Positions 12,801-24,800 of a DNA stretch of 64,000 nt are shown one piece after another. Below the pieces are notes generated by a model. The model was not told where the DNA came from and searched no databases. It saw nothing but the letters and a program-made list of their open reading frames with translations. The stretch comes from Pyrrhosoma nymphula (lineage: Eukaryota > Arthropoda > Insecta > Odonata > Coenagrionidae). Made by a program: the position numbers and the translations under genes. The stretch's first letter is position 1, and each line of letters begins with the position of its first letter. The DNA lies in contig OY754327.1 in assembly GCA_963573305.1 (NCBI GenBank), positions 138,176,855 through 138,240,854 of the forward strand, given 5' to 3'.

Positions 12801-15800
12801 TTGTTCTCATTTCCAATAGGTGGAGATAAAATTTTGAGAAAACCGTTTATTAAAAAAAAAAACGTTTTTCAACAGTTTTGAGAAGGAATGAAAAGAGACG
12901 GGTAAGTTCGATTATTTTGCTTTTTTAATCAATTTTTACGGTAATCATATACATTGTATTTACAGAAATTTTATTATGAGATGTTGTTGGTGGCCTAGTG
13001 GGTAGAACGCTGGGCTAATGACGGGTTCGAACTTATACGCTAAATTTTTTCATTGTAAATAAAAATGTTTCCATTTCTGTGGGATGTGATTTTCAGCTTC
13101 CTTTTCATTTTAGAATGGAGCGATCCAACTCCCCTCAACCATCAACCTCGCGGCAGAGGAGTATTTCTCCAGAACATTTGGGTAATTGAAGTTTTGGCAT
13201 AACTATTTAGTATAATACCTGTATTATTGTATTTATTGCAATAAATATTCATTTATGCTGTATTTGCTTTCATCATTCCAGAGGTAACAGCCAAAAGAAA
13301 GAGAGGCCACAAAGGGGCTCCAGCCGGAATAACGGAGGGAGAAATGGAGAAGATTCTAGAAGACGATTCCTTCGGCGAAGACTCGTCTTCAGAGTCGTGG
13401 AGCGATTTCGGCAGTGGGGAGGAGTTTGACGACGGGGAGTCGGACGAAGCAATAACTCCAGGTAGAGGCCCAACCCCTACTCCCCACCTCTCAGAGGAGA
13501 TTCCTCCACCCTCATCCCCTATTCCTTCCACTTCCCATGCACCCACCCCACCACCCTCTTCCTCTCTTCCCACCCTCCCTCCCCAGACACCCCTTGCCTG
13601 GTTAAGGGTGCTTGCCTGCCTGCAGCCCTTCCCTTTCGGGGAAGGGAAGCACTTCTAACGGCACCCAGTGGAAATAATCCCATTGACTATTTCCGCTTGT
13701 TTTTCTCTGATGAATTCTTCCAATTAGTAATCCAGAGGACGAACGCCTACGTGGAAAACATTTTCCTAAATCAGGTGGGTGTTCAACGTCAAAGAGTTAC
13801 TAATTGGAGCGAATTGACCAGGGAAGAATTCGAAGTGTTTTTTGGATTGATGCTCCATATGGGTACCGTTAGAACGAACAGGATAAGGGACTATTGGAAC
13901 AGGAATGCCAAATTTGATTGGCATTTTTTTCACCGCAGGATGACGAGAGATAGGTTTCTCGCCATCTTGCAAAGTCTGCATTTTGCAGAAAATGCAAATG
14001 TTGGTGACCCTGCTCCAATAGATCCCTTGTACAAAATTAGGCCCCTTCTTGACCTTTTTCACAGTATTTCGGAAAAAACATATACTCCAGACAGGGTATT
14101 ATGCATTGATGAATCTATGGTATTGTGGAGGGGTCGCTTGGGGTTCAGGACAATCATCAAAGGGAAGAGGCATAAGTTTGGAGTCAAACTTTACATGCTT
14201 ACCAAACCCAATGGGTATGTCCTGGATTTCATTGTGTATACGGGTAAAAAGGACCTCGAGTTGGGCGGACAAGGGCATGCAAGTATGGTTGTCCATAAAC
14301 TTGTGAAGGGAAGACTGCAAATGGGGTATTCATTGTTTATGGACAACTATTACAATGACGTCAATTTCGCCCGTGAACTACTCAGCAATGAGTGTTATTG
14401 CACTGGAACACTGCGTGGAGACCGTAAAGGGAACCCACCGGAAGTGATCCGGGCTAAATTGAAACGAGGTGAGACAATTGAGATAGATGTATGAGTACCA
14501 ACACAGGGATAAATGTCATGAAATGGAAAGACAAACGGGATGTCCTCTTTACTTAGCACTGAATTCGGCAACAACTTGGTCAATATTTCCACATCCAGGG
14601 GTAATATTGTCCAAAAGCCCAAGGCAGTTGCCGAATACGATAGATGTATGGGGGGGCATTGACTGTGTTGACCAACTCATGGCATACTATCCCTGTGATC
14701 ACAAAACTTTAAAATGGATCAGGAAATTAGGGATTCATGTGATGCATATAATGCTTCTGAATTCCTATCTCCTGTACCAAAAGTTCAGCTCGCAAAAAGT
14801 GAGCTTGTACTCATACAGGTGGTCCATCATAGATGCCCATGTCAAAGGCCAAACGAGAGAGAGTTTGCCCGTTTCACGGGGCCCTTCCATGATGTTCATA
14901 GATTCTCATTTTCCGAAGTACTGTGAAAAGAGGGATGATAGAAGGGTCCAGAAACGGTGCAGGCAGTGTTCCAAGCAGGGTAAGAAGTCCGCGGTGACTA
15001 CCTATTGCCCTGAAGAACCTGGTCTCTGCTGGGAAAAATGCTACCAAGACTTCCATCGGTAATCCCCTCTCTACTGCCAAAAATGTAAATATTGTAAATT
15101 GTATAAATATTATAAATATTTGAATATATAAACATTGTAAATATCATAAATATTGCATACAAAGTTGTAAATTACCATTTACGTATGCAATTATATACGT
15201 GTAACTAGATATGTGTAAATATTATAAATATTTGAAAATATAAATATTGTAAATATTATAAATATTGCATAAGATTGTTGTATATTTACATTTATGTCTG
15301 CAATTATGTACGTGTTATTAAATATGTGTAAATATATTACTAATAATTTGTAAATTGTTTTCCTAACTTATTTACTTTTTCTACATTACTGCTGACTGTT
15401 TTAGTTACAGATATTTTTGATAGCAATGGAATAAACTATGAATGTATTAGGACATAAATATTTCGGAAAATATTCCTTGGATTTCTGTTATTCGTCCAAG
15501 TTGGTTGTTTGGGTATGCTTCGTCGGTCAGTCAAAGAGGAAAGCACCCTCGCCGGAAAAAATGAAGAGGGGAAGGGGCGGAAACTCAAAGCGGCCTCGCC
15601 TTGTTCTTCTGCTGCTGGCATAACAATAGGTCCCCTCCTGCACCAAAAGTGCCCCAGCGGCCGTCCTTGGGTTAGGAGCTTATCGTAGGGCGTTCACTGA
15701 CCCTTTTCAACATGAAAGGATGCCGTGCCCGGCAGCTTTGAAGTGTCAAATAAGTGCATGACGGGAGGCGTGTAGATGCGGTCAAGTGTTTGGGGGTGGG

Positions 15801-18800
15801 GAGGCACGTGCTCATAATGTTACATGTTTTTCGTTCTCGAATGAATTCTCGAACGTCATTTCGTTACTGTTAGAGGCACAATGATTCAGACCACCCGCAG
15901 CAACTCACCCGAGACCTTCCTAACCTTCGCGCGCGCACGTGAAGCTCGCTTTTGGGAGGGTGGAACTCAAGCGCTTATCTGTCAACGCAGGTGTTTTATA
16001 ATCATCGATACAAATTTACATAAAATCTTTAACACTAGCTATCTATAATTAGAACTTGGTAAAATTATTGATAAAGAAGAAAAAACGAGCTTTACTAGAA
16101 AAATTTGCAAAATAAAGAATTATTATTTAAATAATTCTATGTTAAATGTATTTAAATTTATCACGATTCAAATAAAAAACGAAATCTAGAATGATTCAAT
16201 TACGATTTTTTAGTAAAATCTGGTTGAAAAAGTTACCGTACATGATATTCGTAAAATATTGCACGCCCCAGGACACTTTGACTTCGCCAGGATCCGAGCG
16301 CCATCTATAGATGGCGGCAAATAAAAATCACAAAAAAACAATAAAATGTTCGAAGTAAAGACGTATTTTGGTCACCATTGGCATAATATAACACTTTCAA
16401 GTTCAGATCACGAAAAAAAGTTTCGAGTTTTGGAAAATTTAAAATTTTAAACTTCGGGCTGAAAGTGTTAAATAAGTATTTTATTAAAAGCTGTCATGAT
16501 ATTACCTTCCAAATATGTCTTTCAACTGACAAATAATTGAGTCACTTACTTGAGAACCTTAATTGAGTCACAGCCTACCTAGGCCTAACCCATTGATGAA
16601 TAAAAGCCCTTTTTATTTAATTGATATCTAGGGCCTTAACTGGTCTAGCCTAAACCAACCTCCAAGGTCTAGTTCAATTCCTTATATTGTGCCTAGCCTA
16701 GGCCTAGTCTAGAATTGGTCTAGGTATGGCTAAAACTGTCCATCTGAAATCCTAAGTCTAGATGTAAATCATTTGATGGGATTAATACTATTAGGCCTAG
16801 GCTACATGTATGAGACTTTGCCTAAGCCCAACATTTGTGAATTGTCATGTTCTAAAGTGGGTGTCTTGTTCTAGGAGCAGGAGATTTACCTTGCGCCAGA
16901 ACACTTTGGGAAACCTATGTTCCCAAGATTGGTGAGCAGCGAAGGCAGATGCTGAAAGAGGCTGTACAAGATAAGCCCGTCGTGATAATGTGTGATGAAA
17001 TGACCGACCGAAAGGGATGTTGCATGTTTGTTATATTAATTCGCGTACTTCTGAGCAGTGATGAGCAACAGGTGTATTTAGGGGGAGTGAAGGAATTAGT
17101 GAATGCCACTGGTTCAGAAGGCTCGAGGACAATTTTGAATGTAGTGAATCAGTTAGAAATAAAGTATGAAAATGTTGTCAGCATCACCACAGACTCGGCA
17201 CGTTATATGACGACATGTGTTAATGCTCTTAAGGCCGTTTTACACGGTACATTTGTTTGTACAATCTATCGTGCGAACGCATGTATCAGGAAATTGTACC
17301 GTGTAAAGCGGCAAATTGTGCGAACGCTTGTGCGAATGTATGAATGACTGAACGGAAAATAGAACCTGTTCTAATTCCATTCAGACAATCATACAATTTC
17401 GATCAGTTAGTATTGTTAGTATTCAACAGATGGTGCAGATGTGGCGAAAACTGTGGTGCCTGTGTTACGATTGAAAATAAAGTTGTTTATAAAAAGGATT
17501 AACACTTTCCCGTCGAATATTAAGAGTAAATATTATCCTGTGTATATAATCTTCAATGAGTAAACTCTTCTCGGACTCTCCACCGGTTTTAACTATTCAT
17601 AATTGTTGACGTTTCGAGAGACGACTCGTCACTCATTCTCAAGGTAAGAATTAATTTCGTCGACAATTATGAATAGTTAGAAGCAGTTTAGAACCCGAGA
17701 AGAGTTAACTCAAAGTTGATCAAATGTTTACATCGTCATTTCATCATGTTATTTGGTGTTCTGGTTTTTCAGTGTAATCGCGATCTCAGGGTTTGTGTCC
17801 TTTTCCCCCAAAATTATGACTGGTCGCGCTCTGAAGTAGAGTTCTTTATATCCCGCGTGATATAATAATAATTTTCTTTCTGTTGGTTAGCAAGTAACAT
17901 AGAAATCGTCAAAAAAAGGCATTAATACGCTAGTACAAATGCAAGGGAGGGAAATTTGGAGGGACTAAAGAAATGTGTCCCATGTTCCGCTATACCACTT
18001 AGTAATAAGTTTGTCACACACACAAAATAAACCTACGAAATGAGTCTATCAAGTGTGGAGATCCGGCGAGAAACGTGAATGAATTGTCGCACTAAAATCC
18101 AGAGGAGAAAAAACGAAACGATGCAAAGGTCGAATATAAAGCCAGAGAGAAGAGTCCACGAGAGCTTTTTCTGAACCGGGAGAATTATCAGTAGGCAGAT
18201 GGGCGAGTCGAGGTTCCGAATTTCAGGTGATCAGCTTTTCAAGGTGTCAAATACGTGAGTGAAACATTTATTCACGAGTGAAACATATACATGATAAACA
18301 AAAGACTCAAGAATTCCGATCGATTTCTCCCGCTAAATTGCACGGAAAATTGTGCGTTTGCACTCATCGTGTAAAACGACATTTAGTCTGATTCAGTCGT
18401 TCATACAATATTTTCTTGCACACTTGACTGTACATGCGTTCGCACGATAGATTGTACAAATAAATTTACCGTGTAAAATGGCCTTAAAAATTGTTTTCTT
18501 AGAGCATCTTGTCCACGTTCAGTGCTGGGCGCACAAGCTCAATATTGTTGCCAGTTTATGGTCAGCAGAGCTGCCAGCACTCCACACGTGTACAAAACAC
18601 AAAATCTGCATTTCTCAACACGGGCAAGTGGAAACATTGTTACATATCCAATCTATAAACAAAATATACAAATGAAGAAAAGAAGCATATATTGTTCCCA
18701 TTTCCTGTCATGACTAGATGGAGTTCCTGGTTTCATTCAACTCAATACATAGCAGAATACTTAGAAGACTTGGTAGAATTCCTGCAAGAAGTGGATGAAG

Positions 18801-21800
18801 GGGGTAGTGCCATTCAGTATTTCAAGCAGTTGACTCCTGATGACATAGCCACTATCAAGGGCTCTGCAGTATTTCTGTCAGAACACTGTCTACAAGTGAT
18901 CGACACAACATTGCTTTTGGAGGGGTCCACATCTCCATATTCGCACAAAGTGGTGGCCAATTTGTCCAACATTGAAAATGCATTCTTACTAGTAAGCAGT
19001 GTTAACTTCGGCAAAAAAACAAGTACAATGCTTGTGGCTATAAGGTCGTCAATCAAGCGTTCCACTTTGCGACAAGACCTGAAGGCTCTAGGTGTGAAAT
19101 ATCACGTAAAACTTACTGCCCTGATTTTAGAGGATTCTGCAAGGATTTTCATGCAGAGCATTGGCATGTTATTCGACACACTGAACATTACAACGAACAT
19201 CATTAACGCCAATCTGTATTCTACTGCTGTCAGGATTCCCCTCCTACCTATACCGAGACAAAACGACTTCCTGAAAGGTTACATGGCATTCCAGAAGTAG
19301 GTGTCTACACTCTCCAGAAACAATGATAAGGTGGATGTTCTAAAAGTTCTACTGGCATTGAAAGATGATCACACTGATTTAGTTAACAATAGTGTTCAAG
19401 CAATTTGGATTCCAGCATCAAATGTGGATAGTGAATGTGCCTTTCCCTCCTGTGGACATCTTTTAACGGACTTGCGTACAAACATAAAACCTGAAAATAT
19501 TGAGATTATGCTCTCCTCATACTTTACAAACTAGGTCCAGGTGTAGACCATTGAAGTTTACCCATTGTAGGCTTAATGTTTATTTAATGACTAGCCTAAA
19601 AATATATGTTCCAGGTGATTTACAAGAACTTGAAATTCAATTACTGTGTTTTTGATGTTGCGTAGGGTAGCCCTAACTTCTGTATTGGATCTCAAATTTG
19701 TTTGTTCACATTGGTATGAAGTCTTTATTTAAAATATATAAAAAAAACTTCCTTTAAGACTCCTTTTTCCCGACATTAAACACCGCTTTTACCTTTTTAC
19801 AATGAATTTATTTACCGTATTTATCATTTTTAAACACAGCTTTTGATGATTTTTATTTACCATTTTCTGTGTCCCTACTTATAAGGTATCATGAGCAGTA
19901 GAAAGTTGATCAAATACATAATTGCTGTAGTGTACAATAATCAATGTTTTTATTTTCGCTTTAAAAGTGATGGTTTTTTGTGAACTATGCCTTTCATTTC
20001 CTAAATGGTTTCAAGTCTATTGTTGAACCATTACCTACCTTCTCTCACATTCTTCCTCAAAAGTTTATTGAGTAATCAGATAACACAGTGAATATCTATT
20101 TTGAGTTTCATCATTTCTGAAGCCACTGGTGGCCTTAGTTGTATTTCTTGTCATTAATTTCAGTTCAATATGTGCCAAAAAATGCTCATATATCAAATAT
20201 TTTTAGAAGAAACTGTTTCAGGAATGATTTGGTGGTATTCATCCCGTCATGGAGAAAATTAAAGATAACTTAGTGTGTACAACTTTAATAATTTTATTTA
20301 CACAACCCAGGTTTTGACACTGTGAAGTGTTGAAACCCAGGTTGCATTAATAAAATCCTTAAAATGGTATTCACAAAGTTACATTATATTTTCTCCGTGT
20401 AAAATATTAAGGACATAATTATATGAATGTGTACAAAAGGAGGTGAAAAATGTATCTATGCATTTAGAGGAGAAGGGAAGATCGAGCACGTAATCCTATG
20501 AAAAGTAATAATTACTCTTCAGACCAGGAGGGTGTATATGAGTCAATGCACGAGAGTAACTGAAGCCAAAGAGAGATGCAAGGATAGGGGATTATCAAGG
20601 AACTTTTAAAACAGAGTCAGCTTTATAGGCCTATCAACAGTAAAAATCTTTTTTTGGTACTGCGCCTACTCCGACAGAGATCGACGTGATGGGTATGTAT
20701 GTATCTAACAAGGAGACATCGCGTGAGTGATGTTAGGGACGCAAATGACGCAATTATTTTCTGAAACTAGAGAGAGAATGCGGGAAAAGTGTCACGGCTT
20801 TTTTCTATTTGAAGCCGGGTTCGAAAGAAAAACGCAACTAAAGAATTTCCCTCCGTATAAATCCTTTTAAATGCGAGCGTAAGATAACAGAAGCCGCGGC
20901 CGAGTGGTTAGAGGCGTTGGACTAACAATCCTAGGACTATGGTGCAGGTTCGAATCCCAGTACTGTCAACTTTTTTTTCTTTCGAATATTTTACGGAGTC
21001 TCTGTACATTACCCATTCCCATACAGTTATGGCAGTAACGACAATGTTTTTTAATTTTCTACCTATTTTCTGGATTTTCAATCAGGCCCTTTGGGAGACT
21101 TTTGGAGCTAATTTCGGGATTCTTGTTTGGCCGAAAAGAGGTCACATGCCGAGAGGCCTAAAATGTGTAGATTTGAAAATACAGTCCGTGTTTATAAGTA
21201 TATATCCGTGTATATAAATAAGTATATTTCCGTGAATAGGATGGGCTTCGAATTGTCGTGGCTATTTCTCAAGGTGGTAAACAATGAACGGATTATTATT
21301 TTTTAATATACAGCAATGCATGCACTTCAAATTTCCCAGGAACTGCGTTCGAATTATGACTTTTGTGACTCAGTTTTTCGTTCAATAGCGAACATGATAT
21401 AAGTAGAAAAGAGATGGTAACTGTTTACGAGGTTATGTAAAAAATATTTGCTATGACTTTTTTTTATAAAAATATTTTCTATGACCAAAATAGCAGTTAT
21501 TTGTTTTTAGAAAAAATAGAGAAATTACATCCCGGGATGATGGTATTAAAATACATTCATTGCTGCACCATCAGCTATCTTCGCCTGTATTCGGTGACAT
21601 GATTAGATATGCGTGGTATGCATCAAAACTGGTCAAAGATAGGACAGTATTCAGCAATGTTCGAGAAATATGTTTTCCACATGATCTGCGTTCACGCAAA
21701 TGTAACTGCTCAGGTGGGAGCTTTATAAAATGTGCTTGGTGTAGAATTATTCTTTGTTTTAAATGATTTTACGATGCATATCATCCAAAAGTATGCAATT

Positions 21801-24800
21801 CAACGACATAATTGATACGTTACATTTCATCAATGAAATAAACATAATTTCGAAAAAGAAATACTTTGTTATCAGTACGTTTCATTTTTTAAGTTGGAAT
21901 CTATCCTAAGGGCTAACCCCTTCTCAACCCTAAATATGCATCCTCCTACCCTGAATTTTCCGCTTCTTCTCTACTTTCATCTTAATATTCTTTCCGCAGG
22001 ATTTTCCCTGCATTACCTCCTCTCCCCAACCCACCTACTGTCTTTTCAAAAACATTTTCCACTTTTTCTTTCCGCCAAAATTTCCACCCCGTCTTCTTGC
22101 AAGAACCGGAGCGAACGCTAGACAAAGAGGTCTTTGAGAATGCCTTGAACAAACCATTGAAATGTAGGGTCGTTGGTCTTGGCAACCCCTAAAGAGAGAG
22201 AGGGAAACTAGTTTGGGTTAATAAAATCATAAAGATGTGTAGGGGCTGAGGGAGCAGATATGAAGAGCGGCTCAAGCGTAGAAGAACGTATTTCCAGGAG
22301 TTGCACGTGTTCATGTGTTTCACCCGCAGTAAAAGAATTAAGGCTCGCTTTAAAATCTGAGAAAATATGAGAAAATATAAATAAATGGTCTGAAGTTTGT
22401 AGAACGGATATGCCTCCGATCAGATGCAAATGTTCTCGCGACAGAAAACAAATTGGCTTGGAGCAGAAATATTCTTTGCTTTATATGTTTGTACGATGAA
22501 TATCATCCGAAAGTAAGCAATTCCATGCCATGAATAAAAAGTTGAATTCCTTCAATTGAAATAAACATGAGGTGGGAAAAGAAATAGTGTTATCATTGCG
22601 TGATATTTTTTGAGCTGGAATCTTATATCATCCTCTCCCCCACGATACAGGCTTCCCTTCAATATAATATGTTGCTCCGCAAAAAGGTCATAGCAAATAT
22701 TTTTTACATAACCTCGTAAACAGTTACCATCTGTTTTCTACTTATATCATGTTCGCTATTGAACGAAAAATTGAGTCACAAAAGTCATAATTCCAACGCA
22801 GTTCCTGGGAAATTTGAAGTGCATGCATTGCTGTATATTAAAAAATAATAATCCGTTCATTGTTTACCACCTTGAGAAATAGCCACGACAATTCGAAGCC
22901 CATCCTATTCACGGAAATATACTTGTATTTTCAAATCTACACATTTTAGGCCTCTCGGCATGTGACCTCTTTTCGGCCAAACAAGAATCCCGAAATTAGC
23001 TCCAAAAGTCTCCCAAAGGGCCTGATTGAAAATCCAGAAAATAGGTAGAAAATTAAAAAACATTGTCGTTACTGCCATAACTGTATGGGAATGGGTAATG
23101 TACAGAGACTCCGTAAAATATTCGAAAGAAAAAAAAGTTGACAGTACTGGGATTCGAACCCGCACCATAGTCCTAGGATTGTTAGTCCAACGCCTCTAAC
23201 CACTCGGCCACGGCTTCTGTTATCTTACGCTCGCATTTAAAAGGATTTATACGGAGGGAAATTCTTTAGTTGCGTTTTTCATTCGAATCCGGCTTCAAAT
23301 GGAAAAAAGCCGTGACACTTTTCCCGCATTCTCTCTCTAGTTTCAGAAAATAATTGCGTCATTTGCGTCCCTAACATCACTCACACGATGTCTCCTTGTA
23401 AGTATAATTAATTGAAAAAGATCGGTGGAAGTAACAATCCACCTTGATAAAATAAAATGGAGTAAAAGGAATGAAATTTGTAATAGGCGGGCCTACGCCG
23501 TCGCGGCCGGTAGCGATGCTAGCGCCATCTCTTGAGGAGATTCGGTACCCTCTAGTGCTCAGCGTCCCTTAGTGGTGTGAATCGACAATACATGCTTAAA
23601 GGGCAACGTGGTCTTCCCCTCTCCTTCCCTCCCGGAACGAAGGGAAGCGAGCTAACATGGGAGTTTTCTCTCCGTGCTGTATAGCAATAGATTCAAAAAA
23701 AGTGTAGGTAACAACTTTATAGGAAGAATTTTTGCATACTATGACAAAAAACCTATAGCATTAAAATAAAAAGTTTCAAAGTAAAAAACCTACTTTTTCC
23801 TAACATTTTCTATTAGCTTTATGTTAATTATTTCCCAAGCTTGATGCTTTGGGGTCTTCATTGACTGCCCTAATAGGTGTAGATAAAGATGCAGCTACGC
23901 TTTGTTTACTGTAAATGATATGTTTCTGATGTTTCTTTGACGATATTACAATTTGCGATAGATAGGACTATGTAACTATGGTTAACATATAGATGTATCC
24001 CAAGTTATTGGGAAATTGCGCATCTTATTTCCATTCAACCGTATTCATTTCAATCGTGTATACTTTTAGCTACTTTATTAAAAGACTTGCATACGCATTT
24101 GGCTACGAAAATTTACCATTTAAAATATACTTTGCAATAGAATGCACTAGGTAAAAGTTCTTTTCCTTAATTCTTTATACTTATAATATTTTAGAATTCC
24201 CTGTCAAAGGCATCTGCATTGCATAAAAGGTCGTGCGTTATATCGGCCTTGATCACGTGGGTTTTAGTCGTCTAGCATCTGGCGGGGACAGAGAGAACTA
24301 TTTACTCAACGTCTAGTTGAAGTCATCGAAGTTTATCCTATGCCGATGAATTCAAGTCAGAGCATATGGAGACCTAAACTATAATAATAACGGACCGTAA
24401 GAAAGAGGGAAAATCATTATGTATGCAAAATAAAACTTATATATTCCTAAATATAAACACAACATTATTACCTGGATAATATGCACTTCATGATGCTACG
24501 GGAATTTTTTTCCATCATCCAGCGGCTGAATTTGATAACTATGGGATACGAAAGTTCGTTTCATGATACGACAAATGCTTTGATACTGAGGGAAAATTGC
24601 GCTCTCTTCTAAAATTTCTAAAGGAATGTTATGGATCACTTTTGTATCATTTATACTTATTGTAAATGCGCTAAACAGCATGTGATTGATTTAAATGTCA
24701 AGGCCGTAAGTTGGAAAAGCAAAAAAAAAAACATTTCCCGAAACAGTATTTTCGGGAAAGACCATTCCAGTCCCGAACTTTGGGAAGGCTTAAAACTTTG

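Larger units (their letters stand above)
16860..19534 (+). pseudogene. hAT-family transposase relic, split by an insertion
   Basis: The 5' part (to 17228) reads DKPVVIMCDEMTDRKG and then NVVSITTDSARYM, matching the hAT RNase-H-like core (first and second Asp regions). After an inserted element (17229-18487) it resumes with HVQCWAHKLNIV and FPVMTRWSSWF, then a long helical region (18692-19300). The C-terminal hAT dimerisation block, SNVDSECAFPSCGHLL, ends at 19534. A one-base phase difference across the insertion and a stop near 19300 show decay. Upstream (16570-16810) the motif ctaggcctag recurs several times, as hAT subterminal repeats often do. Target duplications were not identified. Confidence 0.82.
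20708..23399. repeat. 2.7-kb inverted repeat with about 0.72-0.76-kb arms
   Basis: The left arm 20708-21464 and the right arm 22679-23399 are near-identical reverse complements. The left arm is longer because it carries an extra tandem copy of a 38-bp tataagtatat..ccgtg unit at about 21188-21225. Each arm contains a tRNA-Ser-like sequence. The 1.2-kb spacer holds two diverged direct copies of a 160-bp segment (21750-21910 and 22465-22625). No clear target duplication is visible, so it may be a foldback transposon or an inverted segmental duplication. Confidence 0.85.

Noticed and set aside
13253..13573. Minus-strand 106-codon Ser/Gly-rich frame
   Set aside because: Shadow of the acidic N-terminal region of the piggyBac transposase.
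18478..18675. An independent gene starting at the ATG at 18478
   Set aside because: The ATG lies in the end of the inserted TTAA element; the frame is the continuation of the hAT transposase.
20891..20969. A functional tRNA-Ser
   Set aside because: Acceptor and T stems do not pair; only the A and B boxes are retained.
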